Source: Leptothermofonsia sp049200465 | Lineage (GTDB): Bacteria > Cyanobacteriota > Cyanobacteriia > Leptolyngbyales > Leptolyngbyaceae | Length of the DNA stretch: 64,000 bases | Assembly (NCBI RefSeq): GCF_049200465.1 | Contig: NZ_CP120836.1 | Span: 4,526,001 to 4,590,000 of the forward strand | Reading direction: 5' to 3' | Shown: piece after piece, positions 15,429-24,652 of the stretch | Position numbering within the stretch: position 1 is the first letter of the stretch | How the letters are laid out: each line of letters begins with the position of its first letter | Made by a program: the position numbers and the translations under genes | Notes under the pieces: generated by a model | Database searches by the model: none | The model's input: the letters and a program-made list of their open reading frames with translations, nothing else | What the model was told of the DNA's origin: nothing

Positions 15429-16193
15429 TTACACGTTAGCCGTTTCCCGTTCCTCTTCCCGGATTGGTGCTTCAAACACTGAGTAGTAAAGAATTCCTGC
15501 CAGCACTGCACCCAGAATTGGGGCAATCCAGAACAACCAGAGTTGACCGACTAACTCTGCCCCAGCAAAGAGAGCCGGTCCCGTACTGCGAGCTGGATTC
15601 ACCGAAGTGTTCGTGACAGGAATGCTGATCAGGTGAATCAAGGTCAGCGCAAAACCGATCGCAACAGGAGCCAGCGCTTCAGGAGCACGACGATCAGTAG
15701 CACCCAGAATGATTAGCAGGAAGAAGAAGGTGAGCAGGAGTTCAGTGATGAAGCAGGCCAACAGAGAATAGCCTCCCGGCGAATGAGCACCAAAACCATT
15801 GGTTGCTAGTGGATTAGATCCTTCAAGCACGTATCCATCCCGACCGCTCGCAACCAGATAAAGGATGCCAGCTGCGGCAATAGCACCCAACACCTGCGAA
15901 ATAATGTAAGGCAGCAATTCAGAACCAGGAAACCGTTTTGCCGCAAACAAGCCAAATGAAACAGCGGGGTTGAGATGGCAACCTGAAATATGACCAATCG
16001 CATAGGCCATCGTCAATACGGTTAAACCAAAAGCAAGGGCAACGCCTAAGAAGCCCAACCCAAAATAGTTACTTCCCTTTTCAGTACCCACAGCATAAGG
16101 GAAAGCCGCTGCAAGAACAGCACTTCCGCAGCCGCCAAGGACTAGCCAGAAAGTGCCAATGAATTCTGCAAGACAACGTTTTGAAAGTGGCAT
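15429..16193 (-). CDS. aqpZ: Aquaporin Z
   Basis: 254 residues with six membrane helices and the two half-helix signatures GCHLNPAVSFG (NPA at 75-77) and SVNPARSTG (NPA at 199-201), followed by the selectivity-filter Arg202. His187 in LTLIHLISIP is another expected filter residue. This pattern is that of water-selective AqpZ rather than the glycerol facilitator GlpF. It lets water cross the cell membrane during osmotic change. The C-terminal tail is charged (IREEERETANV). It is transcribed alone and ends at a strong hairpin. Confidence 0.93.
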   Translation of the reverse strand: MPLSKRCLAEFIGTFWLVLGGCGSAVLAAAFPYAVGTEKGSNYFGLGFLGVALAFGLTVLTMAYAIGHISGCHLNPAVSFGLFAAKRFPGSELLPYIISQVLGAIAAAGILYLVASGRDGYVLEGSNPLATNGFGAHSPGGYSLLACFITELLLTFFFLLIILGATDRRAPEALAPVAIGFALTLIHLISIPVTNTSVNPARSTGPALFAGAELVGQLWLFWIAPILGAVLAGILYYSVFEAPIREEERETANV

Positions 16194-16790
16194 TTTTGAT
16201 GAACTCCTTTAATTCCTGAAAAGTCATAGAAACTAGATCCAACAACCATAGTGCTGATACAGTAATCCTGAATCCTTTACAAATAAGGAGAATCGTCAAA
16301 GGTTTTCCCCATCAAGAAAGACCTTTCACAATCCAAATAGGCTTACCATATCTAAACCGTTAGAGTTTCCAGATCTTTTATTAATTTGAGGTTACCAGGC
16401 TACTGCTAATTAGAGCAATGTTTAACCTAAATTTCTACTTTGGATAATCCAAAGTATTGATGACAAGGAACCGCATGAAGATATGAGCATAAGCCAAAAA
16501 CATAAGGATAAAATAAGGAAATCATAATATCAATTTCCTGAATTTAATTAACCACTATCTCGCAAAGCGAAGGCTTTGGCTGATACAGTCGATCATGGGT
16601 CATCTGATGCCGGGAACTACTATAAAACGGTTGGTTTGGTTGACTCGATGCCTCTATTTGTCAATTGCTAGACTGCCTTTGGCGTGGATTAGAATTTGCT
16701 GCAGCGATCCTATCTGGATGGTAAAAGGGCTCCTTCAGAAACCCTTTTCACAAAGCTCCTTAATTTCATTGAATAATTTAGGATTGTTAT
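16194..16790. other. Spacer between divergent aqpZ and the epoxide-hydrolase-like gene
   Basis: AT-rich DNA without a supported gene. It holds the promoters of both flanking genes. Its right end (16701-16791) is a degenerate inverted family C repeat that runs into the start codon of the right-hand gene. Confidence 0.5.
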
Positions 16791-16791
16791 A
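16701..16791. repeat. Degenerate inverted family C repeat abutting a start codon
   Basis: Reads GCGATCCTATCTGGATGG, then AAAGGGCTCCTTCAGAAACC, to ATAATTTAGGATTGTTATAT. Its reverse complement matches the family C layout (TATAGCAGTCCTAAAT ... ATCCAAATAGGATCGC). The ATG of the 16791 gene follows immediately, so the repeat forms its 5' leader. Confidence 0.6.
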
Positions 16792-17651
16792 TGCCCGAAG
16801 AAGCCTGGACACACAATTCCATCACGACCAACGGAATTAAACTGCATTTCGTGACTCAGGGTGAAGGACCGTTAATGCTTTTGCTGCATGGGTTTCCTGA
16901 GTTCTGGTATTCCTGGCGGCACCAAATTCCAGAGTTTGCTCGCGATCGCAAAGTAGTGGCCATTGATCTCCGCGGCTACAACGACAGTGATAAGCCGGAA
17001 TCACAATCAGCCTATGTCATGGCTGAATTTATTAAAGACATTCAAGGGGTGATTGAAGGGCTGGGGTATGATCGCTGCGTTTTGGTGGGGCACGACTGGG
17101 GAGGTGCGATCGCCTGGTCTTTTGCCTATGCCTTTCCACAAATGGTTGAACGCCTGATTGTTCTCAACATTCCTCACCCAGGGAAATTTGCTGAAGGTTT
17201 GCGAACTCCGCAGCAGTTACTCCGGAGCTGGTATATTTTCCTTTTTCAACTGCCACTATTACCAGAGTTGCTATTGCAGTTTGATGACTATCGCTTGCTT
17301 GAGCAGATGTTTCGAGGCATGGCTGTAAGAAAAGACGCGTTTACCGATGAAGACATTGAAGCGTACAAAAACGCCTTTGCCAAACCCGGTGCTCAGACAG
17401 CGACTCTCAACTATTACCGCAATATATTTCAGCAGGGATTTACAGAGCGATCGTGGGGAGTGCTCGAAGTACCGACTTTAATGATTTGGGGAGAAGACGA
17501 CATGCCCCTGGGCAAAGAGTTAACCTATGGCACTGAAAAATATGTCAAAGACTTCCGCATCCGTTACATCCCCAATTGCAGCCATTGGGTTCAACAGGAA
17601 CAGCCCCAACTTGTCAACCAGTACATCCGTGAATTTTTGGCAGAAGGCTAG
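16791..17651 (+). CDS. Alpha/beta hydrolase, epoxide hydrolase-like
   Basis: 286 residues. The oxyanion-hole loop HGFPEFWYSW (33-42) and nucleophile elbow VGHDWGGA with Asp102 are those of soluble epoxide hydrolases and haloalkane dehalogenase relatives. The C-terminal NCSHWVQQEQP supplies the catalytic His, and MIWGEDDMPLG precedes the usual acid position. A helical lid domain fills about 130-220. Such enzymes open epoxides to diols through an aspartyl ester; the natural substrate is unknown. No operon partner is seen, and the leader is a degenerate repeat. Confidence 0.85.
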   Translation: MPEEAWTHNSITTNGIKLHFVTQGEGPLMLLLHGFPEFWYSWRHQIPEFARDRKVVAIDLRGYNDSDKPESQSAYVMAEFIKDIQGVIEGLGYDRCVLVGHDWGGAIAWSFAYAFPQMVERLIVLNIPHPGKFAEGLRTPQQLLRSWYIFLFQLPLLPELLLQFDDYRLLEQMFRGMAVRKDAFTDEDIEAYKNAFAKPGAQTATLNYYRNIFQQGFTERSWGVLEVPTLMIWGEDDMPLGKELTYGTEKYVKDFRIRYIPNCSHWVQQEQPQLVNQYIREFLAEG

Positions 17652-17794
17652 TGGACAATGGCATAAGTCCAGTAACCATTGGGTTGGGGAGTGGGGAATA
17701 GGGAGTGGGGAGTGGGAGGGTAGACGAGTGAGAGTAATGGAATGATGGAGTCCTGAATGTCAAGGCCATCCCCCTATCCCCCTATCCCCCCAAC

Positions 17795-19171
17795 TCATCC
17801 CCCTATCCGTCCAAGCCAAATCCGCTTCCACCAGGGAAGCCATTGGGCTTGAATTTGTGGCAGTTTTTTGCGAATGTCTTGAATATCCCAACCTGTGAGG
17901 TTCGCCAGAGTTTGGGCTTCTTTCTCGAATCGGCGAGGCAGCGATCGCCCATACTCTTGACCAGCGGGGCAATCCATTTTGCCCGTAAAGGCATGGCGCA
18001 GAACGTACCGCCCCTGGAAAAGCTCACGGTTGCCCGTCTCCTGAAACATCAGGTCTTCAGGGAACTTGTCACGGGTATAACGCACGTGTAGTCGGGTGAT
18101 GAAAATTCCACCATAGGGCCTGGGTGGCATGATGATTCGGTTGGGCATGGCCTCTGGCGGTGCGAGATTATCCAACCAGAAAACGCCCGCCTGACGAAGT
18201 TCCTCTGGAGTTAGCGGCTCGGCAGAGCAGGGATCACAGCTTGCCATATCCCAGGCATACTCCATGAAGACCACTTTGCGATCTTCCCGTCTGTAAGCCG
18301 TCTCGAACATGGCTTTGTAAAAGTCGCTAAACTCATTTTTGACGAATACTGGAATTTCAGAACCAGAGGGAACTTTCACCGTCCGATAATTGGTCACTTC
18401 TGCCTGTCCGTTGGGGGTCAAAAGGTAAATAATCAGATCCTGCGCTGATTTTGCATTGATCATGCCCAACCGAATTGGCAGCATGAACCGGGGCGATTCG
18501 TAGCTGATCTGAATCGGTCGCAGGGACTGATATCCTGCTTTGTCAAACTCTTTCAGGTTAACTTTGGCTACAAAGAACTTCAGCTTTTGCCGGATGTAGG
18601 GTTTGAGTAAATTCCTGGCTCCTTTTGGAATTTTGTAACCGTTCTGAATCAACCAGGTTTCTAATCCGCTGGATTCTTTCGCACTCAGAATCAGGATGTC
18701 GTATTCGCCAACGGTGTACCGGGCTTCAACGGTGACCCCGAGGGATTCATTGCTGACTATCCGGGGTGCTGCTCCAGCAGGTGCAGCAGGAACTTCCATT
18801 GCTCGATTTTCAGCAAGGTAATTGTTTGTAGCACAGGGATCGGAGTCAAAATATTCAACTAACCGGGGGGCACTAAAGGCATCTAATCGCTCAATGATCT
18901 TTGGTTTGGCGACTTTGATTTGCTCTTTTTGCAATACCACTGGAACGGGCACGACGATCGCGAAATCCTTCACTTCCCCCTGGTAATCATTGGCCATGGT
19001 CAGAACGGTGCGGTTACCAGCGCGGGCGATCGCCACCTGCGATGCCTGGTTGTACAGTTTGGAATCAGCCTTCGCGACATAAAATCCACAAAAGGCCCAG
19101 GCTTTTGGTGCAATTACGAAACTGGTGAAGCACACAAGCAGGAAGGTTAAAACTATTCGTAGAAGTTTCAT
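17795..19171 (-). CDS. DUF2330 secreted/periplasmic protein
   Basis: 458 residues with a signal peptide (about 1-26, LLVCFTSFVIAPKAWA) followed by CGFYVAKADSKLYNQASQV, the start of DUF2330. Conserved parts include DFAIVVPVPVVL, YDILILSAKESSGLETWL and PVFVKNEFSDFYKAMF. Two Cys (SCDPCSAEPL) lie near residue 310. The family is found in cyanobacteria and other bacteria without known function. It lies 24 bases downstream of an RnfD/NqrB-like membrane gene, suggesting a membrane-associated pair. Confidence 0.85.
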   Translation of the reverse strand: MKLLRIVLTFLLVCFTSFVIAPKAWAFCGFYVAKADSKLYNQASQVAIARAGNRTVLTMANDYQGEVKDFAIVVPVPVVLQKEQIKVAKPKIIERLDAFSAPRLVEYFDSDPCATNNYLAENRAMEVPAAPAGAAPRIVSNESLGVTVEARYTVGEYDILILSAKESSGLETWLIQNGYKIPKGARNLLKPYIRQKLKFFVAKVNLKEFDKAGYQSLRPIQISYESPRFMLPIRLGMINAKSAQDLIIYLLTPNGQAEVTNYRTVKVPSGSEIPVFVKNEFSDFYKAMFETAYRREDRKVVFMEYAWDMASCDPCSAEPLTPEELRQAGVFWLDNLAPPEAMPNRIIMPPRPYGGIFITRLHVRYTRDKFPEDLMFQETGNRELFQGRYVLRHAFTGKMDCPAGQEYGRSLPRRFEKEAQTLANLTGWDIQDIRKKLPQIQAQWLPWWKRIWLGRIGG

Positions 19172-19195
19172 TGTCTGTTCCCCAAAGAACTTTTG

Positions 19196-20134
19196 TTAGG
19201 AAATGAGGGGAGTAAAGGGTGCAGGGGGCGTGTCAACCTCGACCGCTTTTGAGTTAGTCCCAGAAGGAGGAAAAGAACTCCAGGAGAATCGATCCGCCGG
19301 AAAGATGAAATCCAGCAAAGGTGTCAGGGGGGCAAGGGCGAAGAGGGACCAGAATATGCCAGTAGAGATAAAGAAGACATTCCGTAGAATAAAAGTGAGG
19401 AGGGCGATCGCAACAGCCCAGATCAGCCTCCCCACACGAGCATTGGGAATGGTGCGTGGGTCGGTAATCATAAACAGGGCAAACAGCAACAGTGAGCCAC
19501 TCATTAACCGATGCGCCCACACATCCCAGGTCCAACCCAGCCAGAAATTACGGATAGCTTCTAACCCGGCATAGGTTCCCAGAAAAGCAACGGTTGTATC
19601 CCACCGCCCGACCTTCTGCAACACCACCCCACCAGTTCCTAAAAACAGCAAAACATACCACCCCTCCTCACCCCACTGTCCCGGAGATACCCAGGCATCT
19701 GGTGTCAAAACCAAGGCTGCAATAATTCCAAAATTGGCGGGATTGAACAGATGTTTACCCCGCACTCGCAACAAGAACTTACTCAGAATCGCCAGCATCC
19801 CCGCCAGGATGACTGTACTGTAATGATCAGCCCGAAGCAGGAGGCTGAGTCCGAGGGAGGTGATGAGAGCACTGGGGAGAGAAGTTGTAAGGGCAGGGAG
19901 AGCAGAAAATCCCAAACGCTCTGTCGTCTGTGGCCTGTCACCCATCGCCTGCCCCCAACCCCTCCATGATCTGCAGCCAATGCCCCATCCCATTCCCCAC
20001 TGCGTTAGTAGACAGGTAGCAATCATCACCCCGACCATCTGCAGGTGGAGGGTCCAATCCCGTGTACCAATTCCTAGCATTAGAAACAGCCCCAGAAACA
20101 GGATCTGATAAAATCGGGCATCCTTGAGCAGCAT
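19196..20134 (-). CDS. RnfD/NqrB-family membrane protein with a low-complexity insertion
   Basis: The ATG at 20134 (MLLKDARFYQILFLG) gives 312 residues; the frame is open to 20170. Eight or more helices and the segment SALITSLGLSLLLRADHYST, GKHLFNPANFGIIAALVLTP place it in PF03116 (NQR2/RnfD), subunits of ion-translocating flavin redox pumps. There are no other Rnf/Nqr genes here, so it probably does not form such a pump; cyanobacterial stand-alone members next to DUF2330 have no known role. Residues about 45-85 (GMGWGIGCRSWRGWGQAMGD onward) are Gly/Trp/Arg-rich and look like translated intergenic low-complexity DNA placed between the second and third conserved helices. The flavinylation motif is not obvious. 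Confidence 0.75.
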   Translation of the reverse strand: MLLKDARFYQILFLGLFLMLGIGTRDWTLHLQMVGVMIATCLLTQWGMGWGIGCRSWRGWGQAMGDRPQTTERLGFSALPALTTSLPSALITSLGLSLLLRADHYSTVILAGMLAILSKFLLRVRGKHLFNPANFGIIAALVLTPDAWVSPGQWGEEGWYVLLFLGTGGVVLQKVGRWDTTVAFLGTYAGLEAIRNFWLGWTWDVWAHRLMSGSLLLFALFMITDPRTIPNARVGRLIWAVAIALLTFILRNVFFISTGIFWSLFALAPLTPLLDFIFPADRFSWSSFPPSGTNSKAVEVDTPPAPFTPLIS

Positions 20135-20320
20135 GGAAAAGCCTCTGCACAGTTGATTGGTTGGATGCAATTATGACGGATTCCCATATGGGAATTTGCG
20201 GTTGTTGCGGTTTTCGTAACAAGGAAAAGGGGGCGATCGCAGATCGATTCACTACGTTCTTTTACAGATAGAAGCGATTCACAACAAAAGTTGAAAGAAT
20301 AAACCTACCGGTCGTGTTTT

Positions 20321-20435
20321 ATAGCTGTCGCCAGGTTGCTTAGTATCCTTGGTTTAAAGAGGGTGTGGGGGCTGCGCCCCCAGCCAGGGGTAGACCCTCT
20401 GTGCCCCGTCCTAAGTCTGGCGACGGCAGCTATAG
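20321..20435. repeat. Family A repeat (copy 4)
   Basis: Inverted copy: TATAGCTGTCGCCAGGTTGC to CGACGGCAGCTATAG, with the hairpin GGGGGCTGCGCCCCC in the centre. It lies in the 355-base gap between the RnfD-like gene and the DJ-1 gene; the rest of that gap shows no gene. Confidence 0.78.
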
Positions 20436-20489
20436 AACATCACCACCTGCTCGGACTACCAAACGAATTGAGAAAACCAGGAGTTCATT

Positions 20490-21089
20490 ATGGCTGGGAA
20501 AAACATCCTGATGCTGGTTGGAGACTTTGTTGAAGACTACGAAGTGATGGTGCCTTTCCAGGCATTACAAATGGTTGGGCATAGTGTTCATGCCGTTTGC
20601 CCCGGCAAGAAATCGGGAGAATTTGTTCGCACGGCGGTACACGACTTTGAGGGTGACCAGACCTACACTGAAAAGCCAGGACACAACTTCACCCTGAACG
20701 CTACCTTTGACTCTATCAGCCCAGAAGCCTATGATGCACTGGTGGTTCCCGGCGGACGGGCACCCGAATACATTCGCCTCAATCCAGCGGTGATTGAATT
20801 GGTGCAGCATTTTGCCAAAGCCAATAAGCCGATCGCTGCTATTTGCCACGGACTTCAGCTTCTGGCAACGGCTGATGTCATCCAGGGCAAACGCTGTTCT
20901 GCTTATCCGGCCTGCGCCCCAGAAGTAACCCGTGCTGGTGGATATTATATTGAAGGTCCAATCACTGACGCAGTTGTGGATGGCACCCTGGTTACCGCTC
21001 CGGCCTGGCCTGCCCATCCCAAGTGGTTAGCAGAATTCTTGAAGGTACTGGGAACTCGGATTGAACACGCTGAACTGGCAGCGGTCTGA
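20490..21089 (+). CDS. DJ-1/PfpI family protein
   Basis: 199 residues. The nucleophile elbow AAICHGLQLL with Cys119-His120 and an N-terminal acidic residue (Glu15 in GDFVEDYE) give the DJ-1/PfpI catalytic pattern; VVPGGRAPEYIR is also typical. Members act as glyoxalase III or protein deglycase-like enzymes, or as stress proteins; the PfpI protease label is historical. Substrate is unknown. It is a single-gene unit. Confidence 0.88.
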   Translation: MAGKNILMLVGDFVEDYEVMVPFQALQMVGHSVHAVCPGKKSGEFVRTAVHDFEGDQTYTEKPGHNFTLNATFDSISPEAYDALVVPGGRAPEYIRLNPAVIELVQHFAKANKPIAAICHGLQLLATADVIQGKRCSAYPACAPEVTRAGGYYIEGPITDAVVDGTLVTAPAWPAHPKWLAEFLKVLGTRIEHAELAAV

Positions 21090-21168
21090 GGGGGTAGTTG
21101 TTGGTTGTTAGTTGTTAGTTAAGTGAGGGGTGAGGAGAGAGGAGTGAGATGAAAACTCAAAACTCCTT

Positions 21169-21984
21169 CTAGAGAAAATTACCCAGATCGTGGAATTGTT
21201 CAGGTGCCCAGCGGTAACGTATGAACCAATCCGTATGTTTGGCCGGGTTTAGCGATCGCTCTGTATCTATATCTGATGCCCTGATAGGAGAAGCGTCCAT
21301 CCTTTCTGGCTCTACTTTCACGCCTTCCCAGACCAGTTTTTGAAGCTGGTCGGGAATATGGGGTGTTAATAATTTGCCGTCTACCGACACAATCCGATGT
21401 AGGGGTAGAGAAGCAGGGGCGTTTTTGATAAAAATTGGAATGACCCGGTAGTAGGCGTTGGCTACTCCAAGTGCCAGAAGCAAGTCAACTGTAGTGACTA
21501 CTTTACCCGCTGGAATTCTGGCAACAAACTCCTGAAATCGACTCTTGACATCTTCAGAGAGTGCAGGGAGGGTGTAGGGAGTGGGTGCGATCGCATCCTC
21601 GACAGTCACAACCCCACTCTTGACAACCATCCCTAAAATTCCCCTCCTGCCCTTAATTGCCTTGGCCAACCCCTGACGCAAAGACTCCAGCTTAGAGCAC
21701 GGTTCACAAAGAAATGTGAGGCGAACTAACGCATTTCCTACTCGAAGGACAGTTCCTGACTCTAAAGATTGGAGACTGGTATCAACCAGGATGTTTTCAG
21801 ATAGATCCCCAGGCTGCAAATCAAATTGCTTAAGCGTGGGCTGGTCAACCAGTAAGAGTTGCCGGGGACTACCAGCGCAAGCATTACTATCCCCTTCAAT
21901 CCCATAACCACGCAGCAAATTGAGACTATGGCATTCAACTATCTGACGATTTGACTGCTTAGTAAAAAGCTTAATTACTTTCAT
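21169..21984 (-). CDS. MOSC domain fused to an alkyltransferase-like (ATL/MGMT) domain
   Basis: 271 residues with two domains. Residues 1-133 are a MOSC domain: LRGYGIEGDSNA, SPRQLLLVDQ, LSENILVD and the conserved Cys96 in CEPCSKLES. MOSC domains handle Mo cofactor or sulfur. Residues 148-225 resemble the DNA-binding half of O6-methylguanine methyltransferase and ATL proteins: FQEFVARIPAGKVVTTVDLL, then PLHRIVSVDGKL and PDQLQKLVWEGV. The alkyl-acceptor motif PCHR is PLHR here, so the domain cannot transfer an alkyl group in the standard way; ATL proteins sense damage without transfer. A C-terminal 45-residue tail has no known domain. A MOSC-ATL fusion is unfamiliar to me. Confidence 0.75.
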   Translation of the reverse strand: MKVIKLFTKQSNRQIVECHSLNLLRGYGIEGDSNACAGSPRQLLLVDQPTLKQFDLQPGDLSENILVDTSLQSLESGTVLRVGNALVRLTFLCEPCSKLESLRQGLAKAIKGRRGILGMVVKSGVVTVEDAIAPTPYTLPALSEDVKSRFQEFVARIPAGKVVTTVDLLLALGVANAYYRVIPIFIKNAPASLPLHRIVSVDGKLLTPHIPDQLQKLVWEGVKVEPERMDASPIRASDIDTERSLNPAKHTDWFIRYRWAPEQFHDLGNFL

Positions 21985-22722
21985 CCCTGGCCACTAGTAG
22001 TAGTCCGTCAGGATAGATTTGAGGGATAACTCAGATCTACAAAACCCAATTCTCGGGTGTTTTGAGGGTTTTTCAACCCATCACAACCCCCTAAATTAGT
22101 TTTTCCGAGTTTAGATAACCAGGCAAAGTTTCTTTGGTGAACCATTAGTGCATTGTGGCAAAAGTTCTATGCCGGTAATGTGGAGAAGTGATGGACTGAC
22201 AGAATGATGGGATAACGGCCTTTCACCTTTGCCCTTTCACCTTGAGCTTAGAACTCAAAGCTCAGAACCTAAAACCCTTCACCTCTTTACCCCATCACGC
22301 TATCACCTCATCATCCCAAAACTGATAGCTTAATTTCGCCCACCCACATTGGCCTTTCCTCTCCTGCCTCCTGCCTCCTGTCTCCTGCCTCCTGCTAAAA
22401 AAAAGGACAGCTTAAGCAACCCTACACCGCAACCCCAAAGAATAGCTAATATGCTTTCTCCAGGATTAAAAATGAGTGTGAGGTGCACCAGATTGGTGTG
22501 GCTTTTCTGTCCTTGCAGTTCATTCACCTGTGATTAAAAGCTATCAAGGGGACTTGTCAATCCTGTGTTTCAATCATGAACTTGAAGTGACAGGTTCGGC
22601 TCTATCCTATCATGCTTGCCTCACCTACGACTCCCCTGACATCTGGCATTCACTATCCATAAATTCATTATCTTTGGAAAGAATTTGAATTGGGAGCAAA
22701 TCTCTCTTTTTAACGTCTCCTA

Positions 22723-22814
22723 TATACAGCAGTCCTAAATCAGCTGTGAAATGGACAGGCTTTGTGGGAAGGAGTTCTGCAACTCCTTCTTACAATCCAA
22801 ATAGGATCGCTATG
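22723..22814. repeat. Palindromic interspersed repeat, family C (copy 1)
   Basis: TATACAGCAGTCCTAAATCA to CAATCCAAATAGGATCGCTA, with the internal hairpin GAAGGAGTTCTGCAACTCCT. Other copies: 22931 (inverted), 38420, 39257 and the degenerate one at 16701. Confidence 0.75.
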
Positions 22815-22835
22815 ACGTTTACAAACTGTTTGTGA

Positions 22836-22904
22836 ACAAGGGGGCGCCCCCAGCCAGGGGTGGAATCCTTGTACCCCGTTCAAATTTCAAGAAGGATCGC
22901 TATA
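22836..22904. repeat. Truncated family A element with alternative tail
   Basis: Contains GGGGGCGCCCCCAGCCAGGG, TGGAATCCTTGTACCCCGTT, and the tail CAAATTTCAAGAAGGATCGC. The same tail replaces the normal end of the family A copy at 41822-41939, showing two forms of the family. Confidence 0.6.
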
Positions 22905-22930
22905 GTGAGAGTTGTAGTTCTGGTTGTTAC

Positions 22931-23020
22931 AGTGATCCTATTGGATTGTGATAAAAGGTTCCGCAGGGCCCCGTTCTTAAAAAGCCTTTCTATCTCACAA
23001 CTGATTTAGGGTTGCTATAG
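22931..23020. repeat. Family C repeat (copy 2, inverted)
   Basis: Reads GTGATCCTATTGGATTGTGA, GGTTCCGCAGGGCCCCGTTC, and CACAACTGATTTAGGGTTGC to TATAG. It is the reverse complement of the family C layout and lies 117 bases from copy 1, so the two could pair as a long hairpin. Confidence 0.7.
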
Positions 23021-23269
23021 AAAAAGTGAGGGTGAGAGAGTAGGTGGGTTACAACGCCAAAATTTTTTATCCTAATGTGATTTCAATGTGATGAAAATGT
23101 CATACATGCCATCTAGTATTTGGAATCAGTAGGATAGTTGTATTGTTGATCCCTTGAGTCGCTTCTTGATTGTGTAACCGCTTCTGCGAAACACTTCAAC
23201 CGGGTAATCCAGCATTCATCTAGTTAATCCTTTGACACAATCATTCAATCTAGTGGACGACCTAACAGC

Positions 23270-24535
23270 ATGACGATGATGACTCCGAATCATTCCCAGG
23301 ACAAAACTCGTAAGGCTTTCTGGAAGAAACCTGCTATTTACTTACTACTGCCTTTAGTAGGAGCAGGAACTGCTCTGGCAGGCGATCGCCTGCTGTCTTC
23401 CAATCTTTTTCCCGATTCACCGGCGATCGCACAAACTGCGACAGCCGATACCTCTGTGGTCGCTCAGGCACCCAATCGCAGCAGTGCCATCCTTTCAGCG
23501 ACAGACCCCAACTTCATCGTCAATGTCGTTGACCGGGTGGGTCCGGCGGTGGTCCGAATTGACTCCTCGCGGACAGTAAGAACTAGGGTTCCACCCATTT
23601 TTAACGATCCTTTCTTCCGGCAATTCTTTGGTTCCGATATTCCCTTGCCGCCTTCCACCCGCGTGGAGCAGGGAACGGGTTCAGGTTTCATCATCAAGTC
23701 GGATGGGCTGATCCTCACTAATGCCCACGTAGTCAGCGGTGCTGATACCGTAACCGTGAAGCTGAAGGATGGACGTGAATTCCAGGGCAAGGTAATGGGG
23801 ACCGATAGCCTCACTGACGTTGCTGTAGTCAAAATTCAGGCAAATAATTTGCCAACTGTTGCGCTCGGCAATTCAGATAACTTGCGTCCTGGTGAATGGG
23901 CGATCGCGATCGGTAATCCCCTTGGGCTTGATAACACCGTTACGGTAGGCATCATCAGTGGTACGGGTCGCCGTAGCTCTCAGGTTCGTGTCCCGGATAA
24001 GCGCGTCAACTTCATCCAAACCGATGCGGCCATTAATCCTGGTAATTCCGGTGGTCCCCTGCTCAATCAACGCGGCGAAGTCATCGGTATGAACACTGCT
24101 ATCATCGGTGGTGCTCAGGGCTTAGGCTTTGCGATTCCAATCAATACGGCTCAGCGCATCGCTAATCAACTCATTGCTAAAGGAAAGGTTGATCATCCTT
24201 ACCTGGGCATTCAGATGACCACCCTGACTCCCGAACTGAGAAGGCAAATCAACAGTTCTAACGAAACGGATATTAATGTTCAGGATGACGAGGGAGTCCT
24301 GATCATTGGTGTCATGCGGAATTCTCCTGCCTCCAGAGCCGGATTCAAAATGGGTGACGTAATTAAAAAAATCAATGGTCAGCCTGTAAAAACGGCGGAT
24401 GAAGTTCAGCAGGCAGTTGATCGTGCATCCATCGGCGGTACCCTGCAAGTCGAGTTGCGCCGGAATGGACAAATCGTTGCCCTTTCAGTACAACCCGGTG
24501 CTTTTCCTACAAGAACCGCTCAGAATGAGGAGTAA
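23270..24535 (+). CDS. HtrA/Deg-family trypsin-like serine protease with PDZ domain
   Basis: 421 residues. An N-terminal hydrophobic segment (21-38) exports or anchors the protein. The protease domain carries the triad His153 (LTNAHVVSG), Asp183 (SLTDVAVVK) and Ser260 (NPGNSGGPLL). One PDZ domain follows (about 305-405; GVLIIGVMRNSPASRAGFKM, GDVIKKINGQPV). Cyanobacteria have three such proteases (HhoA, HhoB, HtrA) acting in the periplasm or thylakoid lumen on damaged proteins, including PSII; which one this is cannot be told from sequence alone. Start ATG 23270 is one of two closely spaced ATGs. Transcribed alone. Confidence 0.92.
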   Translation: MTMMTPNHSQDKTRKAFWKKPAIYLLLPLVGAGTALAGDRLLSSNLFPDSPAIAQTATADTSVVAQAPNRSSAILSATDPNFIVNVVDRVGPAVVRIDSSRTVRTRVPPIFNDPFFRQFFGSDIPLPPSTRVEQGTGSGFIIKSDGLILTNAHVVSGADTVTVKLKDGREFQGKVMGTDSLTDVAVVKIQANNLPTVALGNSDNLRPGEWAIAIGNPLGLDNTVTVGIISGTGRRSSQVRVPDKRVNFIQTDAAINPGNSGGPLLNQRGEVIGMNTAIIGGAQGLGFAIPINTAQRIANQLIAKGKVDHPYLGIQMTTLTPELRRQINSSNETDINVQDDEGVLIIGVMRNSPASRAGFKMGDVIKKINGQPVKTADEVQQAVDRASIGGTLQVELRRNGQIVALSVQPGAFPTRTAQNEE

Positions 24536-24652
24536 GGGGAGAACTAGTTGTTAGTTATCAGTCGTTAATCAGGGAGGGTGATGGGGTGACTACTCTTTAC
24601 ATCATTTCATCGCACCCCTCTCTCACTCCCTCCTCTCCTATCCCTTCTACCT

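Larger units (their letters stand above)
21985..23269. other. 1.3-kb gene-free spacer with several repeats
   Basis: No coding frame of substance is present. The spacer contains low-complexity DNA (CACCTTTGCCCTTTCACC near 22220; GCCTCCTGCCTCCTGTCTCC near 22365), two family C repeats in opposite orientation (22723-22814 and 22931-23020) and a truncated A-type element between them. The last 200 bases presumably hold the promoter of the HtrA-type protease. Confidence 0.6.
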
